64,000 nucleotides of DNA, from assembly GCF_004348895.1 (NCBI RefSeq), contig NZ_RRZK01000007.1:1-64000 (forward strand), read 5' to 3'. Of this stretch, positions 1 through 10,487 are shown piece by piece (position 1 is the first letter of the stretch; every line of letters starts with the position of its first letter). The notes beneath the pieces were generated by a model. It saw only the letters and a list, made by a program, of their open reading frames with translations, was not told the origin of the DNA and searched no databases. Origin of the DNA: Pseudomonas vancouverensis. Its GTDB lineage: Bacteria; Pseudomonadota; Gammaproteobacteria; Pseudomonadales; Pseudomonadaceae. The position numbers and the translations under genes were made by a program.

Positions 1-17
1 ACAGCGTTACACGCTGC

Positions 18-23
18 TGTCAA
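18..23 (-). promoter_or_regulatory. rRNA operon promoter P2, -35 box (partial)
   Basis: On the minus strand a consensus TTGACA is followed by exactly 16 bases and then the window edge, where the first base (T) of the expected -10 box sits. It lies about 200 bp downstream of the stronger P1 promoter, the arrangement of tandem rrn promoters in Pseudomonas. The -10 box itself is outside the window, so the call rests on spacing and context. Confidence 0.55.
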
Positions 24-198
24 CACCTCTTTTTCTCCGCTTTCGATCGAGAAGACCGAACCGTTAAAAGAGCCTTACAACACCACTCTTTCAACTCCTT
101 CCAGGCTTCGATGAACTGAAGCAACCTGCTGCCGAAAACTGCGTAACTCTTTGTTTACCAAGGAGTTTTCCGTTTCGACTGCGCCGGAAGTGGGGCGA

Positions 199-226
199 AT
201 TATAGACTTCTAGAATTCGCCGTCAA
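199..226 (-). promoter_or_regulatory. rRNA operon promoter P1
   Basis: On the minus strand TTGACG (221-226), a 16-base spacer and a perfect TATAAT (199-204) form a near-consensus sigma-70 promoter. Upstream is an A/T-rich tract resembling an UP element, reaching to the tyrS stop codon; downstream is a GC-rich discriminator (TCGCCCC). These are hallmarks of a strong, growth-rate and ppGpp controlled rrn promoter. In P. aeruginosa an rRNA operon follows tyrS, which supports the reading. The 16S gene itself is off the left edge; bases 1-198 would be its leader. Confidence 0.85.
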
Positions 227-241
227 CCCTTAATTTCAACT

Positions 242-1441
242 TTATTCGGATTTGAGCGTAATGCGCGCAAATGCCTTCTTGCCTGCCTGGCAAACGTGGG
301 TCGCACCCAGTGCATATATAAAGGTGCGGTCGACAACCTCACCATCAATGCGCACGCCGCCAGAACCGAGCAGATCACGAGCAACAGCCGAGTTCTTCAC
401 CAGCCCAGCCTTATTAAGGACAGCAGCAATCGGCATATCCTCTGCGGCGGTCAACTCGATTTCCGGCAGATCATCTGGCAGCTCACCTTCCTTCATGCGA
501 TTACCCGCCGCACGGTGAGCGGTGGCCGCAGCCTCCTCACCATGGAACCGGGCAACAATCTCTTCCGCCAGCCTGATCTTGATATCACGCGGATTGGCAC
601 CCGCCTCTACTTCAGCACGGAACGCATTGATCTCATCCATGGAACGGAAGCTCAACAGCTCGAAGTACCGCCACATCAGCGCATCCGGAATCGAGACCAG
701 CTTGCCGTACATCACACCCGGCGCTTCCTGGATACCGACGTAGTTGCCCAGGGACTTGGACATCTTCTTCACGCCATCCAGACCTTCCAGCAACGGCATG
801 GTCAAAATGCACTGAGGTTCCTGATCGTAACCACGCTGCAGCTCACGCCCCATCAACAGGTTGAACTTCTGGTCGGTACCACCCAGCTCGACGTCCGCGC
901 GCAGCGCAACCGAGTCATACCCCTGAACCAGCGGATAGAGGAACTCGTGAATGGCGATGGGCTGGTTGGTGGTGTAGCGTTTGTCGAAGTCATCACGCTC
1001 GAGCATGCGAGCGACGGTGTACTGCGAAGTCAGGCGAATGAAGTCAGCCGGACCCATCTGATCCATCCAGGTGGAGTTAAACGCCACCTCGGTTTTCGCC
1101 GGATCAAGAATTTTGAAGACCTGCGTCTTGTAGGTCTCGGCGTTCTCGAGAACCTGCTCACGGGTCAGCGGTGGGCGCGTGGCACTCTTGCCGCTCGGAT
1201 CACCGATCATCCCGGTGAAGTCGCCAATCAGGAAGATCACCTGATGCCCCAGCTCCTGGAACTGGCGCAGCTTATTAATAAGCACGGTGTGACCCAGGTG
1301 CAAATCCGGCGCGGTCGGATCGAAGCCTGCCTTAATACGCAGCGGCTGGCCGCGCTTGAGCTTTTCGACCAGCTCGGACTCGACCAACAGTTCTTCCGCA
1401 CCACGTTTGATCAGCGCTAGCTGCTCTTCAACCGACTTCAT
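242..1441 (-). CDS. tyrS: Tyrosyl-tRNA synthetase
   Basis: Charges tRNA-Tyr with tyrosine in the cytoplasm. The 399-residue product is a class I synthetase: HLGH (48-51) is the HIGH signature, KMSKS lies at 226-230, and the last ~65 residues look like an S4 RNA-binding domain. The Rossmann-fold segment around residues 66-85 (Gly-rich, [12 protein letters not shown]) is typical of the TyrRZ-type enzyme of pseudomonads. I chose the ATG at 1441 because the open frame upstream to 1534 is unlike the family. No terminator is visible before the rRNA promoter, which starts about 15 bp after the stop codon. Confidence 0.97.
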   Translation of the reverse strand: MKSVEEQLALIKRGAEELLVESELVEKLKRGQPLRIKAGFDPTAPDLHLGHTVLINKLRQFQELGHQVIFLIGDFTGMIGDPSGKSATRPPLTREQVLENAETYKTQVFKILDPAKTEVAFNSTWMDQMGPADFIRLTSQYTVARMLERDDFDKRYTTNQPIAIHEFLYPLVQGYDSVALRADVELGGTDQKFNLLMGRELQRGYDQEPQCILTMPLLEGLDGVKKMSKSLGNYVGIQEAPGVMYGKLVSIPDALMWRYFELLSFRSMDEINAFRAEVEAGANPRDIKIRLAEEIVARFHGEEAAATAHRAAGNRMKEGELPDDLPEIELTAAEDMPIAAVLNKAGLVKNSAVARDLLGSGGVRIDGEVVDRTFIYALGATHVCQAGKKAFARITLKSE

Positions 1442-1653
1442 AACAGACCCGCAAGGCTCGAATTCAAAGGGAACCAACCATACAAGATCGGGCGTCAAAT
1501 ACAAGGTTTGCCCGGCGCACGGAGGCCAATCCACAGACAGGGCGTCCGTAGACTTGCTTCAGAGATGATTTGGTTATATTTTATACAGTTATTTCATCTT
1601 CATCATGTCATTCATCTTTTCCAATTCATCTTTTTTCAAAGTCAAAATCACTT

Positions 1654-3072
1654 ATGACCACTGAACCGTCTAAAGCGCCACCGCTTTACCCGAAAACACA
1701 CCTGCTGGCCGCCAGTGGCATTGCTGCCCTGCTGAGCCTGGCACTATTGGTGTTCCCCTCCAGCGATGTTGAAGCCAAAAAGACGACCCTGAGTCTTGAA
1801 CTGGAAAGCCCCGCTGAACAACTGACACAAGATCAAGACGCTGCTGACGCCGTTCAAGCCACAAATGAACCAGCAGCCTCACCTTTCGCGCAGATCGACA
1901 ACAGCGCCGAGGATACCCAGGAAACCGCTCAAGTAGAGCCAGCCCCGGTCGTCGAAGAAAAGAAGCCGGCAAACCACAGGGAAGTGATCGTAGCCAAAGG
2001 CGATACGCTTTCTACCCTGTTCGAAAAGGTTGGATTGCCAGCCGCATCGGTACATGAGGTGCTGGCCAGCGACAAGCAGGCCAAGCAGTTCAGCCAGCTC
2101 AAACACGGGCAAAAGCTCGAGTTCGAACTGAGCCCGGATGGTCAACTGAGCAACTTGCACAGCAAGATCAGCGACCTTGAGAGCATCAGCCTGACCCGCA
2201 ACGACAAGGGCTACACCTTCAACCGCATTACCGCCAAACCGACGGTGCGCTCTGCCTATGTGCATGGCGTGATCAACAGTTCGTTGTCGCAGTCCGCCGC
2301 CCGTGCAGGCCTGTCCCACAGCCTGACCATGGACATGGCCAGCGTGTTTGGCTATGACGTCGACTTCGCCCAGGATATTCGCCAGGGTGACGAGTTCGAT
2401 GTGATCTACGAGCAGAAAGTGGTCAATGGCAAGGCCGTCGGCAATGGCCCGATCCTGTCGGCACGCTTCACTAACCGTGGCAAGACCTATACGGCGGTGC
2501 GTTACACCAACAAACAAGGCAACAGCAGCTACTACACTGCTGACGGCAACAGCATGCGCAAGGCGTTTATCCGCACCCCGGTAGACTTCGCCCGCATCAG
2601 CTCGAAGTTCTCCATGGGTCGCAAACACCCGATCCTGAACAAGATCCGCGCGCACAAAGGCGTCGATTACGCTGCGCCACGTGGTACCCCGATCAAGGCA
2701 GCCGGTGATGGCAAGGTCTTGCTCGCCGGCCGTCGCGGCGGCTATGGCAACACCGTGATCCTTCAGCACGGCAATACCTACACGACGCTTTACGGCCACA
2801 TGCAGGGCTTCGCCAAAGGCGTGAAGACTGGCGGTACCGTGAAGCAAGGCCAGGTGATTGGCTACATCGGCACCACCGGCCTCTCCACCGGTCCACATCT
2901 GCACTATGAATTCCAGGTCAATGGCGTGCACGTCGACCCGCTGGGCCAGAAGCTGCCGATGGCCGATCCGATCGCCAAGGCCGAGCGCGCGCGCTTCCTG
3001 GCGCAGAGCCAGCCGTTGATGGCGCGCATGGACCAGGAAAAGGCCACGCTGCTGGCTTCGAGCAAGCGTTAA
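1654..3072 (+). CDS. M23 family murein endopeptidase (MepM/YebA-like)
   Basis: Predicted periplasmic zinc D,D-endopeptidase that cuts peptide cross-links of peptidoglycan. The 472-residue protein has an N-terminal hydrophobic anchor (about residues 17-34), a Glu/Ala-rich linker, an OapA/LysM-like segment around 110-160 (starting VIVAKGDTLS) and a C-terminal LytM domain. Zinc ligands are visible as HxxxD (H334, D338) and HLH (H415, H417). The ATG at 1654 is preferred over the upstream frame to 1570, which reads as non-coding and Ser/His-rich. No strong Shine-Dalgarno is visible. Stop and anmK start are 3 nt apart, so the two are likely one operon joining wall hydrolysis to wall recycling. Confidence 0.88.
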   Translation: MTTEPSKAPPLYPKTHLLAASGIAALLSLALLVFPSSDVEAKKTTLSLELESPAEQLTQDQDAADAVQATNEPAASPFAQIDNSAEDTQETAQVEPAPVVEEKKPANHREVIVAKGDTLSTLFEKVGLPAASVHEVLASDKQAKQFSQLKHGQKLEFELSPDGQLSNLHSKISDLESISLTRNDKGYTFNRITAKPTVRSAYVHGVINSSLSQSAARAGLSHSLTMDMASVFGYDVDFAQDIRQGDEFDVIYEQKVVNGKAVGNGPILSARFTNRGKTYTAVRYTNKQGNSSYYTADGNSMRKAFIRTPVDFARISSKFSMGRKHPILNKIRAHKGVDYAAPRGTPIKAAGDGKVLLAGRRGGYGNTVILQHGNTYTTLYGHMQGFAKGVKTGGTVKQGQVIGYIGTTGLSTGPHLHYEFQVNGVHVDPLGQKLPMADPIAKAERARFLAQSQPLMARMDQEKATLLASSKR

Positions 3073-4167
<1,095 letters not shown>

Positions 4168-4179
4168 TCTCCAGACAGC

Positions 4180-4216
4180 AAAACGCCGCAGAGCCCGAGG
4201 GCCATGCGGCGTTTTG
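4180..4216. terminator. Bidirectional terminator between anmK and erpA
   Basis: An 11-bp perfect stem (AAAACGCCGCA / TGCGGCGTTTT) with a 14-nt loop, with A-runs on one side and T-runs on the other, sits between the convergent anmK and erpA genes and can serve both. Confidence 0.85.
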
Positions 4217-4233
4217 TAATACAGATACGCTGA

Positions 4234-4584
4234 TCAGATCGAGAACGAAGAGCCACAGCCACAGGTGGTGGTAGCGTTCGGGTTCTTGATGACGAAACGC
4301 GAACCTTCCAGACCTTCCTGATAGTCCACTTCGGCGCCTGCCAGATACTGGAAACTCATTGGGTCAACCACCAGGCTCACGCCTTCGCGCTCAACGATGG
4401 TGTCATCATCGGCCACTTCTTCATCGAAGGTGAAGCCGTACTGAAAACCTGAACAACCGCCGCCCGTAACGAATACGCGCAGCTTCAAGCGATCATTCCC
4501 CTCTTCATCGACCAGGCTCTTCACCTTGTGCGCGGCACCGTGGGTGAATTGCAAAGCCGTGGGGGTGAAGGATTCGACGCTCAT
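4234..4584 (-). CDS. erpA: Iron-sulfur cluster insertion protein ErpA
   Basis: A-type carrier that hands Fe-S clusters to apo-proteins, among them enzymes of isoprenoid synthesis. The 116-residue product has the three conserved ligands C44 (GGGCSGF), C108 and C110 (CGCGSSFSI at the C-terminus), the standard A-type pattern. Length matches the family. A GGGAG ribosome site precedes the ATG. It is a single-gene unit, bounded by terminators on both sides. Confidence 0.95.
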   Translation of the reverse strand: MSVESFTPTALQFTHGAAHKVKSLVDEEGNDRLKLRVFVTGGGCSGFQYGFTFDEEVADDDTIVEREGVSLVVDPMSFQYLAGAEVDYQEGLEGSRFVIKNPNATTTCGCGSSFSI

Positions 4585-4631
4585 GCTGACTATCTCCCGG
4601 CGTTACGCCGTCATATTGCGTGATGACGCGC

Positions 4632-4661
4632 ATTATCCGCTTCTCCTAGAAAAGCGGTCAA
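4632..4661 (-). promoter_or_regulatory. Candidate erpA promoter
   Basis: On the minus strand TTGACC (4656-4661), an 18-base spacer and GATAAT (4632-4637) lie about 48 bp upstream of the erpA start. Both boxes are near consensus. I did not find a convincing regulator site beside it. Confidence 0.6.
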
Positions 4662-4707
4662 CTATTGTTATGGTATATCAACCAAACATGGCCTCGGTCC
4701 AGAATGC

Positions 4708-4733
4708 AAAAAGGCCCGTCAGACGGGCCTTTT
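4708..4733 (-). terminator. argC terminator
   Basis: A GC-rich stem of 11 bp (AAAAGGCCCGT / ACGGGCCTTTT) with a 3-nt loop, ending in a T-run on the minus strand, lies just past the argC stop codon. Confidence 0.85.
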
Positions 4734-4751
4734 GCTGCGCGCCGTAAACTG

Positions 4752-5786
4752 TTACGGCAGCATACCGGCGTGGGACAACCCCAGACGCTCGTCCAGGCCA
4801 AACAGGATGTTCATGTTCTGCACCGCCTGACCCGACGCACCTTTGACCAGGTTATCGATTACCGACAACACGACGACCAGGTCGCCGTCCTGTGGACGAT
4901 GCACGGCGATTCGACATACGTTGGCACCGCGCACGCTACGGGTTTCCGGATGGCTTCCGGCCGGCATGACGTCGACGAACGGCTCATTGGCATAACGCTT
5001 TTCGAACAATGCCTGCAAATCCACCGAACGATCGACCAACGTTGCATAGAGTGTCGAGTGAATACCGCGAATCATCGGCGTCAGGTGCGGCACGAAGGTC
5101 AATCCGACATCTTTACCCGCGGCACGGCGCAGGCCCTGGCGGATTTCCGGCAAGTGACGGTGACCTTTCACGGCATAGGCCTTCATGCTTTCCGAGGTTT
5201 CGGAGTACAGGGAGCCAACAGAGGCGCCACGACCCGCGCCACTGACTCCGGATTTGCAGTCAGCGATCAGGTTTTTGGTGTCCGCCAGACCGGCTTCGAG
5301 CAATGGCAGGAAACCCAGTTGCGTGGCGGTCGGATAGCAGCCCGGCACAGCAATCAGGCGGGCTTTTTTGATCTGCTCGCGATTGACTTCCGGCAAGCCG
5401 TAAACCGCCTCGTCGAGCAACTCCGGAGCACCGTGCGGCTGGCCGTACCATTTGGCCCATTCATCCGCGTCTTGCAGACGGAAATCCGCCGACAGGTCGA
5501 TGACTTTGGTCCCGGCCGCCAGCAGTTCGCCGGCCAGGGCATGGGCAACACCGTGCGGCGTGGCGAAGAACACCACGTCGCAGGCGCCCAGGGTCTTGAT
5601 GTCCGGAACGCTGAACGCCAGGCCGTCGTAATGCCCGCGCAAGTTCGGGTACATGTCGGCCACGGCCAGGCCAGCCTCGGATCGGGAAGTGATGACAACC
5701 ACTTCAGCTTGCGGATGCTGTGCCAACAGACGCAGCAGTTCGACACCGGTGTAACCCGTGCCGCCGACGATACCGACCTTGACCAT
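4752..5786 (-). CDS. argC: N-acetyl-gamma-glutamyl-phosphate reductase
   Basis: NADPH-dependent reduction of N-acetylglutamyl-phosphate to the semialdehyde, third step of arginine synthesis. The 344-residue product starts with a Rossmann motif ([11 protein letters not shown]) and carries the active-site cysteine C150 in AVPGCYPT. The ATG at 5786 begins the family sequence; the open frame continues upstream to 5858 but that part is not family-like. A GAGGG site precedes the start. It is divergent from hemJ. Confidence 0.96.
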   Translation of the reverse strand: MVKVGIVGGTGYTGVELLRLLAQHPQAEVVVITSRSEAGLAVADMYPNLRGHYDGLAFSVPDIKTLGACDVVFFATPHGVAHALAGELLAAGTKVIDLSADFRLQDADEWAKWYGQPHGAPELLDEAVYGLPEVNREQIKKARLIAVPGCYPTATQLGFLPLLEAGLADTKNLIADCKSGVSGAGRGASVGSLYSETSESMKAYAVKGHRHLPEIRQGLRRAAGKDVGLTFVPHLTPMIRGIHSTLYATLVDRSVDLQALFEKRYANEPFVDVMPAGSHPETRSVRGANVCRIAVHRPQDGDLVVVLSVIDNLVKGASGQAVQNMNILFGLDERLGLSHAGMLP

Positions 5787-5921
5787 AAACCTGCCCTCAA
5801 CGAACCCACTGGAAAGCCGTCGATAATAGGGGCCGCAAGCCCCTGCGACAACTGTCAAGGTGACGTGCGGACGCTCAAGCCTCTACTATCCGGCTTACCG
5901 TGAATGAGGGAATAACCAAAA

Positions 5922-6353
5922 ATGCTCTATCTGTGGCTCAAAGCTTTTCACATCGTCAGTATCGTTTGCTGGTTTGCCGGCCTGTTTTACCTGCCGCGCC
6001 TGTTCGTTTATCACGCCCAGAGCGAAGATGCCGTCAGTCAGGAACGCTTCAGCGTCATGGAGCGCAAGCTGTACCGGGGCATCATGGGCCCGGCGATGAT
6101 CGCCACGCTGATCTTCGGCGGCTGGCTGATCAGCCTCAATCCGAGTGCCTACTTCACTCAGGGTGGCTGGATGCACGCCAAGCTGACCCTGGTCGTGTTG
6201 CTGATCGGCTACCACCACATGTGCGGCGCCCAGGTAAAACGTTTTGCCCGTGGCGAAAACACCCGCAGCCATGTCTTTTTTCGCTGGTTCAATGAAGTTC
6301 CGGTTCTGATATTGCTGGCCATCGTAATTCTGGTCGTGGTTCGGCCGTTCTAA
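5922..6353 (+). CDS. hemJ: Protoporphyrinogen oxidase HemJ
   Basis: Membrane enzyme converting protoporphyrinogen IX to protoporphyrin IX in haem synthesis, used by bacteria lacking HemG/HemY. The 143-residue product has four hydrophobic helices and the family features: a conserved histidine in helix 1 (KAFHIVSIVCWFAGLFYLPR), RGIMGPAM, and a second His pair (YHHMCG). The C-terminus is a transmembrane helix ending in VVVRPF. Length and order next to argC match other pseudomonads. Confidence 0.9.
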   Translation: MLYLWLKAFHIVSIVCWFAGLFYLPRLFVYHAQSEDAVSQERFSVMERKLYRGIMGPAMIATLIFGGWLISLNPSAYFTQGGWMHAKLTLVVLLIGYHHMCGAQVKRFARGENTRSHVFFRWFNEVPVLILLAIVILVVVRPF

Positions 6354-6387
6354 ATCCTGCTGATCATCCAATTTCGGGGTACTTCCA

Positions 6388-7356
6388 ATGTCGCTGCCCG
6401 CTCTGCTCGAACAAAGTCTGCGCTTGCCCGTAGTGGCAGCGCCCATGTTCCTGATCTCCAACCCGCAACTGGTGCTTGCCTGCTGCCGCAATGGCGTGGT
6501 CGGCAGCTTTCCAGCGCTCAACCAGCGTGAAAGCAGCGGCTTCAAGGCCTGGCTGGAAGAAATCGAAGCAGGGCTGGCGACCTTGGACAACCCCGCGCCT
6601 TACGCGGTAAACCTCATCGTCCACAACAGCAATCCACGGCTGCAGGCGGATCTGGCTATCTGCGTCGAACACAAAGTGCCGATCGTGATCACCAGCCTCG
6701 GTGCCGTGAAGGAAGTGGTCGACGCGGTGCACAGCTATGGCGGCCTGGTGTTTCATGACGTCACGACCCGTCGTCATGCCGAGAAGGCAGCCGAAGCTGG
6801 TGTGGATGGCTTGATCGCCGTGGCCGCCGGCGCCGGTGGGCACGCCGGGACCTGGAGCCCGTTTTCATTGATTGCCGAGATTCGCCAGTTTTTCGACAAG
6901 ACCTTGCTGCTCGCCGGTTGCCTGAATCACGGCCACGAGATTCTCGCCGCGCAGCTGCTCGGCGCGGACCTCGCCTATTTCGGTACCCGATTTATCGGCA
7001 CCACCGAAAGCCATGCTCCCGACGCCTATAAGGAAATGCTGCTGAACGCCAAGGCTGCCGACATCGTCCATACCCCGGCGGTATCCGGCGTTCCAGCAAG
7101 TTTCATGCGCCAGAGCCTGGAAGCGGCAGGGTTTGACATGGCGGCGCTGCAAGGCAAGGCCGAGATCAACTTCGGCTCCAAGCTCAAGCCGGTCAGCGAT
7201 GAAGCCAAGGCCTGGAAAACCGTGTGGTCCGCAGGCCAGGGCGTGGGTGAAATCGATGATTTGCCGAGCGTCGCAGAACTGGTCGCACGCCTCGACGGGG
7301 AATATCGTCAGGCGCTGGAGCATGCCGCACAGCTGCCCAAGCGCTGGCCGCGCTGA
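6388..7356 (+). CDS. Nitronate monooxygenase family flavoprotein
   Basis: FMN-dependent TIM-barrel oxidase, likely detoxifying alkyl nitronates such as propionate-3-nitronate. The 322-residue product opens with LRLPVVAAPMF and has the flavin-phosphate loop region AAGAGGHAG (about 152-160), both typical of the 2-nitropropane dioxygenase/nitronate monooxygenase family. It lies 34 nt after hemJ on the same strand and may be co-transcribed. The exact substrate cannot be read from sequence; enoyl-ACP reductase FabK shares the fold but the motifs here favour NMO. Confidence 0.82.
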   Translation: MSLPALLEQSLRLPVVAAPMFLISNPQLVLACCRNGVVGSFPALNQRESSGFKAWLEEIEAGLATLDNPAPYAVNLIVHNSNPRLQADLAICVEHKVPIVITSLGAVKEVVDAVHSYGGLVFHDVTTRRHAEKAAEAGVDGLIAVAAGAGGHAGTWSPFSLIAEIRQFFDKTLLLAGCLNHGHEILAAQLLGADLAYFGTRFIGTTESHAPDAYKEMLLNAKAADIVHTPAVSGVPASFMRQSLEAAGFDMAALQGKAEINFGSKLKPVSDEAKAWKTVWSAGQGVGEIDDLPSVAELVARLDGEYRQALEHAAQLPKRWPR

Positions 7357-7365
7357 AGGTCAAAA

Positions 7366-7393
7366 CTGGCCAGCCATCCCTCGGCTGGCCTTT
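7366..7393 (+). terminator. Terminator after the nitronate monooxygenase gene
   Basis: An 8-bp perfect stem (GGCCAGCC / GGCTGGCC) with a 7-nt loop followed by TTT. The T-run is short, so termination may be partial. Confidence 0.6.
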
Positions 7394-7450
7394 CGTTCGC
7401 CCCGATGCAACACTCTCCTCTCAACATCGCATGACAAGGATGCCAGGAAC

Positions 7451-8410
7451 ATGGGCGAACACCGTTTCAAGATCGTATTCGAGGGCGCCTTGCTGCCCGG
7501 CGTCGACATCAACACGGCCAAGCTCAATCTTGCCGCACTGTTCAAAACCGATGTCGTATCCATCGAGCGCCTGTTCACCGGACGCCCGGTCGCACTGAAA
7601 CGGGACCTGTCCCAGGCAGACGCCCAGACCTATCTGCAAGCGCTGAGCAAAACCGGGGTCGAGGCACGCATCGAAGCCGAAACGCCGATTGAGCTGAACC
7701 TTGCGGACGTGCAAGATCATTCCCATGCCCCGGCGAACTCAAGCGAACCGACCTCCCCTTACGCACCGCCTCGCGCTAGCGTTGGCGAAGCCGTGGCAGA
7801 GTTCGCCACGCTCAAACCATTCAGTTTCGAGGGGCGCATCGGTCGTCTGCGCTACCTGGCCTGGACCATGGTCCTGACCCTGATTTTGCTGGCAGTCTGC
7901 AGCACCTTCGCGCTGATTGCGCTGGGCCTCATCAGTGCCGACTCCACCGCCGGCCTGATTCTCGGCGGCCTGCTTGCCTTGATCCTGTTCGTCGCATTCG
8001 CTTTTGTCAGTATTCAGATCACGGTGCAGCGCCTGCACGACATTGGCTGGTCCGGCTGGTTGTGGCTGCTCAACCTGGTGCCCTTCGTCGGCAGCATCTT
8101 CCCCTTTGTCACCATGATCATGCCCGGCAACAAGGCGGGCAATCGTTATGGACCGCCACCGCCGCCCAACAGTACCGCGGTGAAAGTGCTGTCTTCGCTG
8201 TGGATCGTGTTTATCGCCTTGATGCTGATCGCAATGCTCAAAGGTGGCATCACGGCGATCCAGCAAGAGTACGAAAGCGCCGCGCAAAGCAGCTACGAAA
8301 CCAGTTCAGTCACCACCGATGAAATCGATGTCGAAACAGAACCGGCGCCAAATTCCACCGGTGATGCAGCCGAAGAGCCCCAGCGACCTGTAGACTCTGC
8401 GAAAGAATAA
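7451..8410 (+). CDS. DUF805 membrane protein with N-terminal L7/L12-like domain
   Basis: Function unknown. The 319-residue product has a soluble N-terminal domain of about 80 residues (FEGALLPGVD ... TGVEARIEAE), a linker, a DUF805 inner-membrane region starting at FEGRIGRLRYLAW with four hydrophobic helices, a Pro-rich loop (PPPPPN), another helix, and an acidic Glu/Thr-rich tail. The N-terminal domain follows the hydrophobic and Lys/Ala/Gly pattern of the ribosomal L7/L12 C-terminal domain; this is my inference by eye. The ATG at 7451 fits the start; the longer open frame overlaps the upstream gene. Confidence 0.75.
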   Translation: MGEHRFKIVFEGALLPGVDINTAKLNLAALFKTDVVSIERLFTGRPVALKRDLSQADAQTYLQALSKTGVEARIEAETPIELNLADVQDHSHAPANSSEPTSPYAPPRASVGEAVAEFATLKPFSFEGRIGRLRYLAWTMVLTLILLAVCSTFALIALGLISADSTAGLILGGLLALILFVAFAFVSIQITVQRLHDIGWSGWLWLLNLVPFVGSIFPFVTMIMPGNKAGNRYGPPPPPNSTAVKVLSSLWIVFIALMLIAMLKGGITAIQQEYESAAQSSYETSSVTTDEIDVETEPAPNSTGDAAEEPQRPVDSAKE

Positions 8411-8471
8411 ACAACGCTCCTGCCCCGTGACACCTGCGTCGCGGCGTGGAGCTGTTGCGATGGAGAATTGA

Positions 8472-9260
8472 ATGACCCGTTACGCACTGATCACTGGCGC
8501 CTCCAGCGGCATCGGCCTGGCAATGGCCGAGGCGTTGGCTCGGCGCGGCCGCAGCTTGATACTGGTGGCTCGACAACGTGATCAGCTGGAAAGCATTGCG
8601 ATTGAACTGACCCAACGCTTCGGCGTGGAAGTGTTGTTCCGTGCCTGCGACCTCGGCGAGCCGTTGCGCCTGTCCGGTTTCCTGCTGGAACTCGAAGAGG
8701 GTGACCGGCAGATCGACCTGTTGGTCAACTGCGCCGGCATCGGTACTTGCGGCCCGTTCCTGGCTCAGGACTGGATGACCGAGCAAGACCTGATCGAAGT
8801 GAACATCCTCGCCCTCACACGCCTGTGCCACGCCATCGGCAACAGCATGGCGCTGCAGGGCGGCGGACAGATTCTGAACGTGGCTTCGGTAGCAGCATTC
8901 CAGCCCGGACCGTGGATGAGCACCTATTACGCCAGCAAGGCCTACGTGCTGCATTTCTCCGAAGGGCTGCGGGTCGAGCTGAAAAAATGCGCGGTCAAGG
9001 TGTCGGTACTCTGCCCCGGCCCGACCCGCACGGCGTTTTTCAGCACCGCACAACTGAACACGGACAAACTGGCCAACAGCAAATTGCTGATGAGCCCGGA
9101 AGAAGTCGCGCTCTATACCGTGCGCGCCCTGGAAAAAAATCGCGCAATCATCATTCCGGGGCGACGCAACCGCTGGTTCGCCTTCCTGCCGCGACTCGGT
9201 TCGCGCTGGCTGACCCGGACAATCGCCGGCATGGTCAACAAGGCGTATTGCCCGCGCTGA
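8472..9260 (+). CDS. SDR family oxidoreductase
   Basis: NAD(P)-dependent short-chain dehydrogenase/reductase of unknown substrate. The 262-residue product has the cofactor loop TGASSGIG (8-15), NCAG motif, and the catalytic Ser-Tyr-Lys set (NVASVAAF, then YYASK). An Arg after the first beta-strand region (ARQRDQ) hints at NADPH preference. C-terminal part is basic and somewhat hydrophobic, as in SDRs resembling DltE or 3-ketosphinganine reductase-like enzymes. A GGAG site precedes the ATG. It precedes the HIT gene on the same strand. Confidence 0.85.
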   Translation: MTRYALITGASSGIGLAMAEALARRGRSLILVARQRDQLESIAIELTQRFGVEVLFRACDLGEPLRLSGFLLELEEGDRQIDLLVNCAGIGTCGPFLAQDWMTEQDLIEVNILALTRLCHAIGNSMALQGGGQILNVASVAAFQPGPWMSTYYASKAYVLHFSEGLRVELKKCAVKVSVLCPGPTRTAFFSTAQLNTDKLANSKLLMSPEEVALYTVRALEKNRAIIIPGRRNRWFAFLPRLGSRWLTRTIAGMVNKAYCPR

Positions 9261-9339
9261 TCGACTTCAAGGCAAAAAGCTGGGCGCTGACATGACCCAT
9301 GAGTACACTCAGCCCAGCCTAAACAACGGAGAAACAGCT

Positions 9340-9678
9340 GTGGATACTCTGTTCACCAAGATCATCAACCGGGAGATCCCGGCGAAGATCATCTACGAGG
9401 ACGACCAGGTACTGGCCTTCCACGATATCGCCCCACAGGCACCGGTGCATTTCCTGGTGATCCCGAAGAAACCGGTGCGCACCTTGAACGACCTCACCGA
9501 GGACGACAAGGCGCTGGCAGGGCACATCCTGTTCACGGCGCAGCGCCTGGCGCTGGAGCTGGGCTGTGAAAAAGGTTTTCGCGTTGTCATGAACTGCAAT
9601 GAAGAAGGTGGGCAGACTGTCTACCACATCCATATGCATGTGCTGGGTCAGCGCCAGATGCATTGGCCACCGGGCTGA
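9340..9678 (+). CDS. HIT family nucleotide hydrolase (HinT-like)
   Basis: Histidine-triad purine nucleoside phosphoramidase/AMP-lysine hydrolase family. The 112-residue product ends with the triad HIHMH (H96, H98, H100) and begins DTLFTKIINREIPAKIIYED, the HinT pattern. I place the start at GTG 9340, 8 nt after a GGAG site, because the upstream ATG at 9292 would add 16 residues not seen in the family. Length matches HinT. Confidence 0.9.
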   Translation: MDTLFTKIINREIPAKIIYEDDQVLAFHDIAPQAPVHFLVIPKKPVRTLNDLTEDDKALAGHILFTAQRLALELGCEKGFRVVMNCNEEGGQTVYHIHMHVLGQRQMHWPPG

Positions 9679-9693
9679 TTTATCCCTCGCCCT

Positions 9694-9721
9694 GCCAGGA
9701 GCCGGCTTGCTGGCTCCTGCG
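9694..9721. repeat. REP-like inverted repeat after the HIT gene
   Basis: CAGGAGCC and GGCTCCTG flank an 8-nt core GGCTTGCT. This is a variant of the fluorescens/putida REP family and lacks a T-run, so it is a repeat rather than a clear terminator. Confidence 0.55.
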
Positions 9722-9795
9722 TCGCAATGACCCAGCGCAAACCTTCCCCGGCCGATTGGGTTAAACTGGCCACCGAGATTCCCCCGGAGGTCAGC

Positions 9796-10443
9796 ATGAC
9801 TACCCAACGTCACTATTCGCCAATTGATCGCCTTCTGCTGCAAGCCGACGCGGCAATGCGCACCCTGCTGCCTTTCAGTGGCCAACCTTACCGTCCGTCG
9901 CCAGCCATTGTGCAGCCGGACGCAAAGATGAGCGACGAGGACACCCGCCACGTTGCCGGCCTGATGCGCATCAACCATACCGGTGAAGTCTGCGCCCAGG
10001 CGCTGTATCAAGGCCAGGCCCTGACCGCCAAGCTGCCGCAAGTCCGCGCCGCCATGGAACATGCCGCCGAGGAAGAAATCGATCACCTGGTCTGGTGCGA
10101 ACAACGCATCCATCAGCTGGGCAGCCACACCAGCATTCTCAATCCATTGTTTTATGGCATGTCGTTCGGCATTGGCGCAGTCGCCGGTCTGATCAGCGAT
10201 AAAGTCAGCCTCGGCTTCGTCGCGGCCACCGAAGATCAGGTGTGCAAACATCTGAATGAACACCTGCAACAGCTGCCGGCCGAAGATGAAAAGTCCCGGG
10301 CGATTCTTGAGCAGATGCGCGTTGATGAAGAGCAGCATGCCGAAAGCGCATTGGACGCCGGTGGCTTCCGGTTCCCGGCTCCGGTGAAATTCGGGATGAG
10401 TCTGTTGGCCAAGGTGATGACCAAGAGTACGTATCGGATCTGA
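9796..10443 (+). CDS. coq7: 2-polyprenyl-3-methyl-6-methoxy-1,4-benzoquinone hydroxylase
   Basis: Di-iron monooxygenase that adds a ring hydroxyl late in ubiquinone synthesis. The 215-residue product shows the carboxylate/His ligands of the family: E64 (NHTGEVCAQ), EEEIDH (92-97), and a second pair later with [14 protein letters not shown] ribosome site lies 5 nt before the ATG at 9796, deciding the start; the open frame back to 9727 is outside the family sequence. It ends at a strong terminator facing speD. Confidence 0.95.
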   Translation: MTTQRHYSPIDRLLLQADAAMRTLLPFSGQPYRPSPAIVQPDAKMSDEDTRHVAGLMRINHTGEVCAQALYQGQALTAKLPQVRAAMEHAAEEEIDHLVWCEQRIHQLGSHTSILNPLFYGMSFGIGAVAGLISDKVSLGFVAATEDQVCKHLNEHLQQLPAEDEKSRAILEQMRVDEEQHAESALDAGGFRFPAPVKFGMSLLAKVMTKSTYRI

Positions 10444-10487
10444 TTCTTGCCGCGTCAGCGACAGTCTGATCGCGAGCAGATAGTAAT

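Noticed and set aside
1442..1534. N-terminal extension of tyrS
   Set aside because: The added 31 residues are not family-like and the known N-terminus MKSVEEQ starts at 1441.
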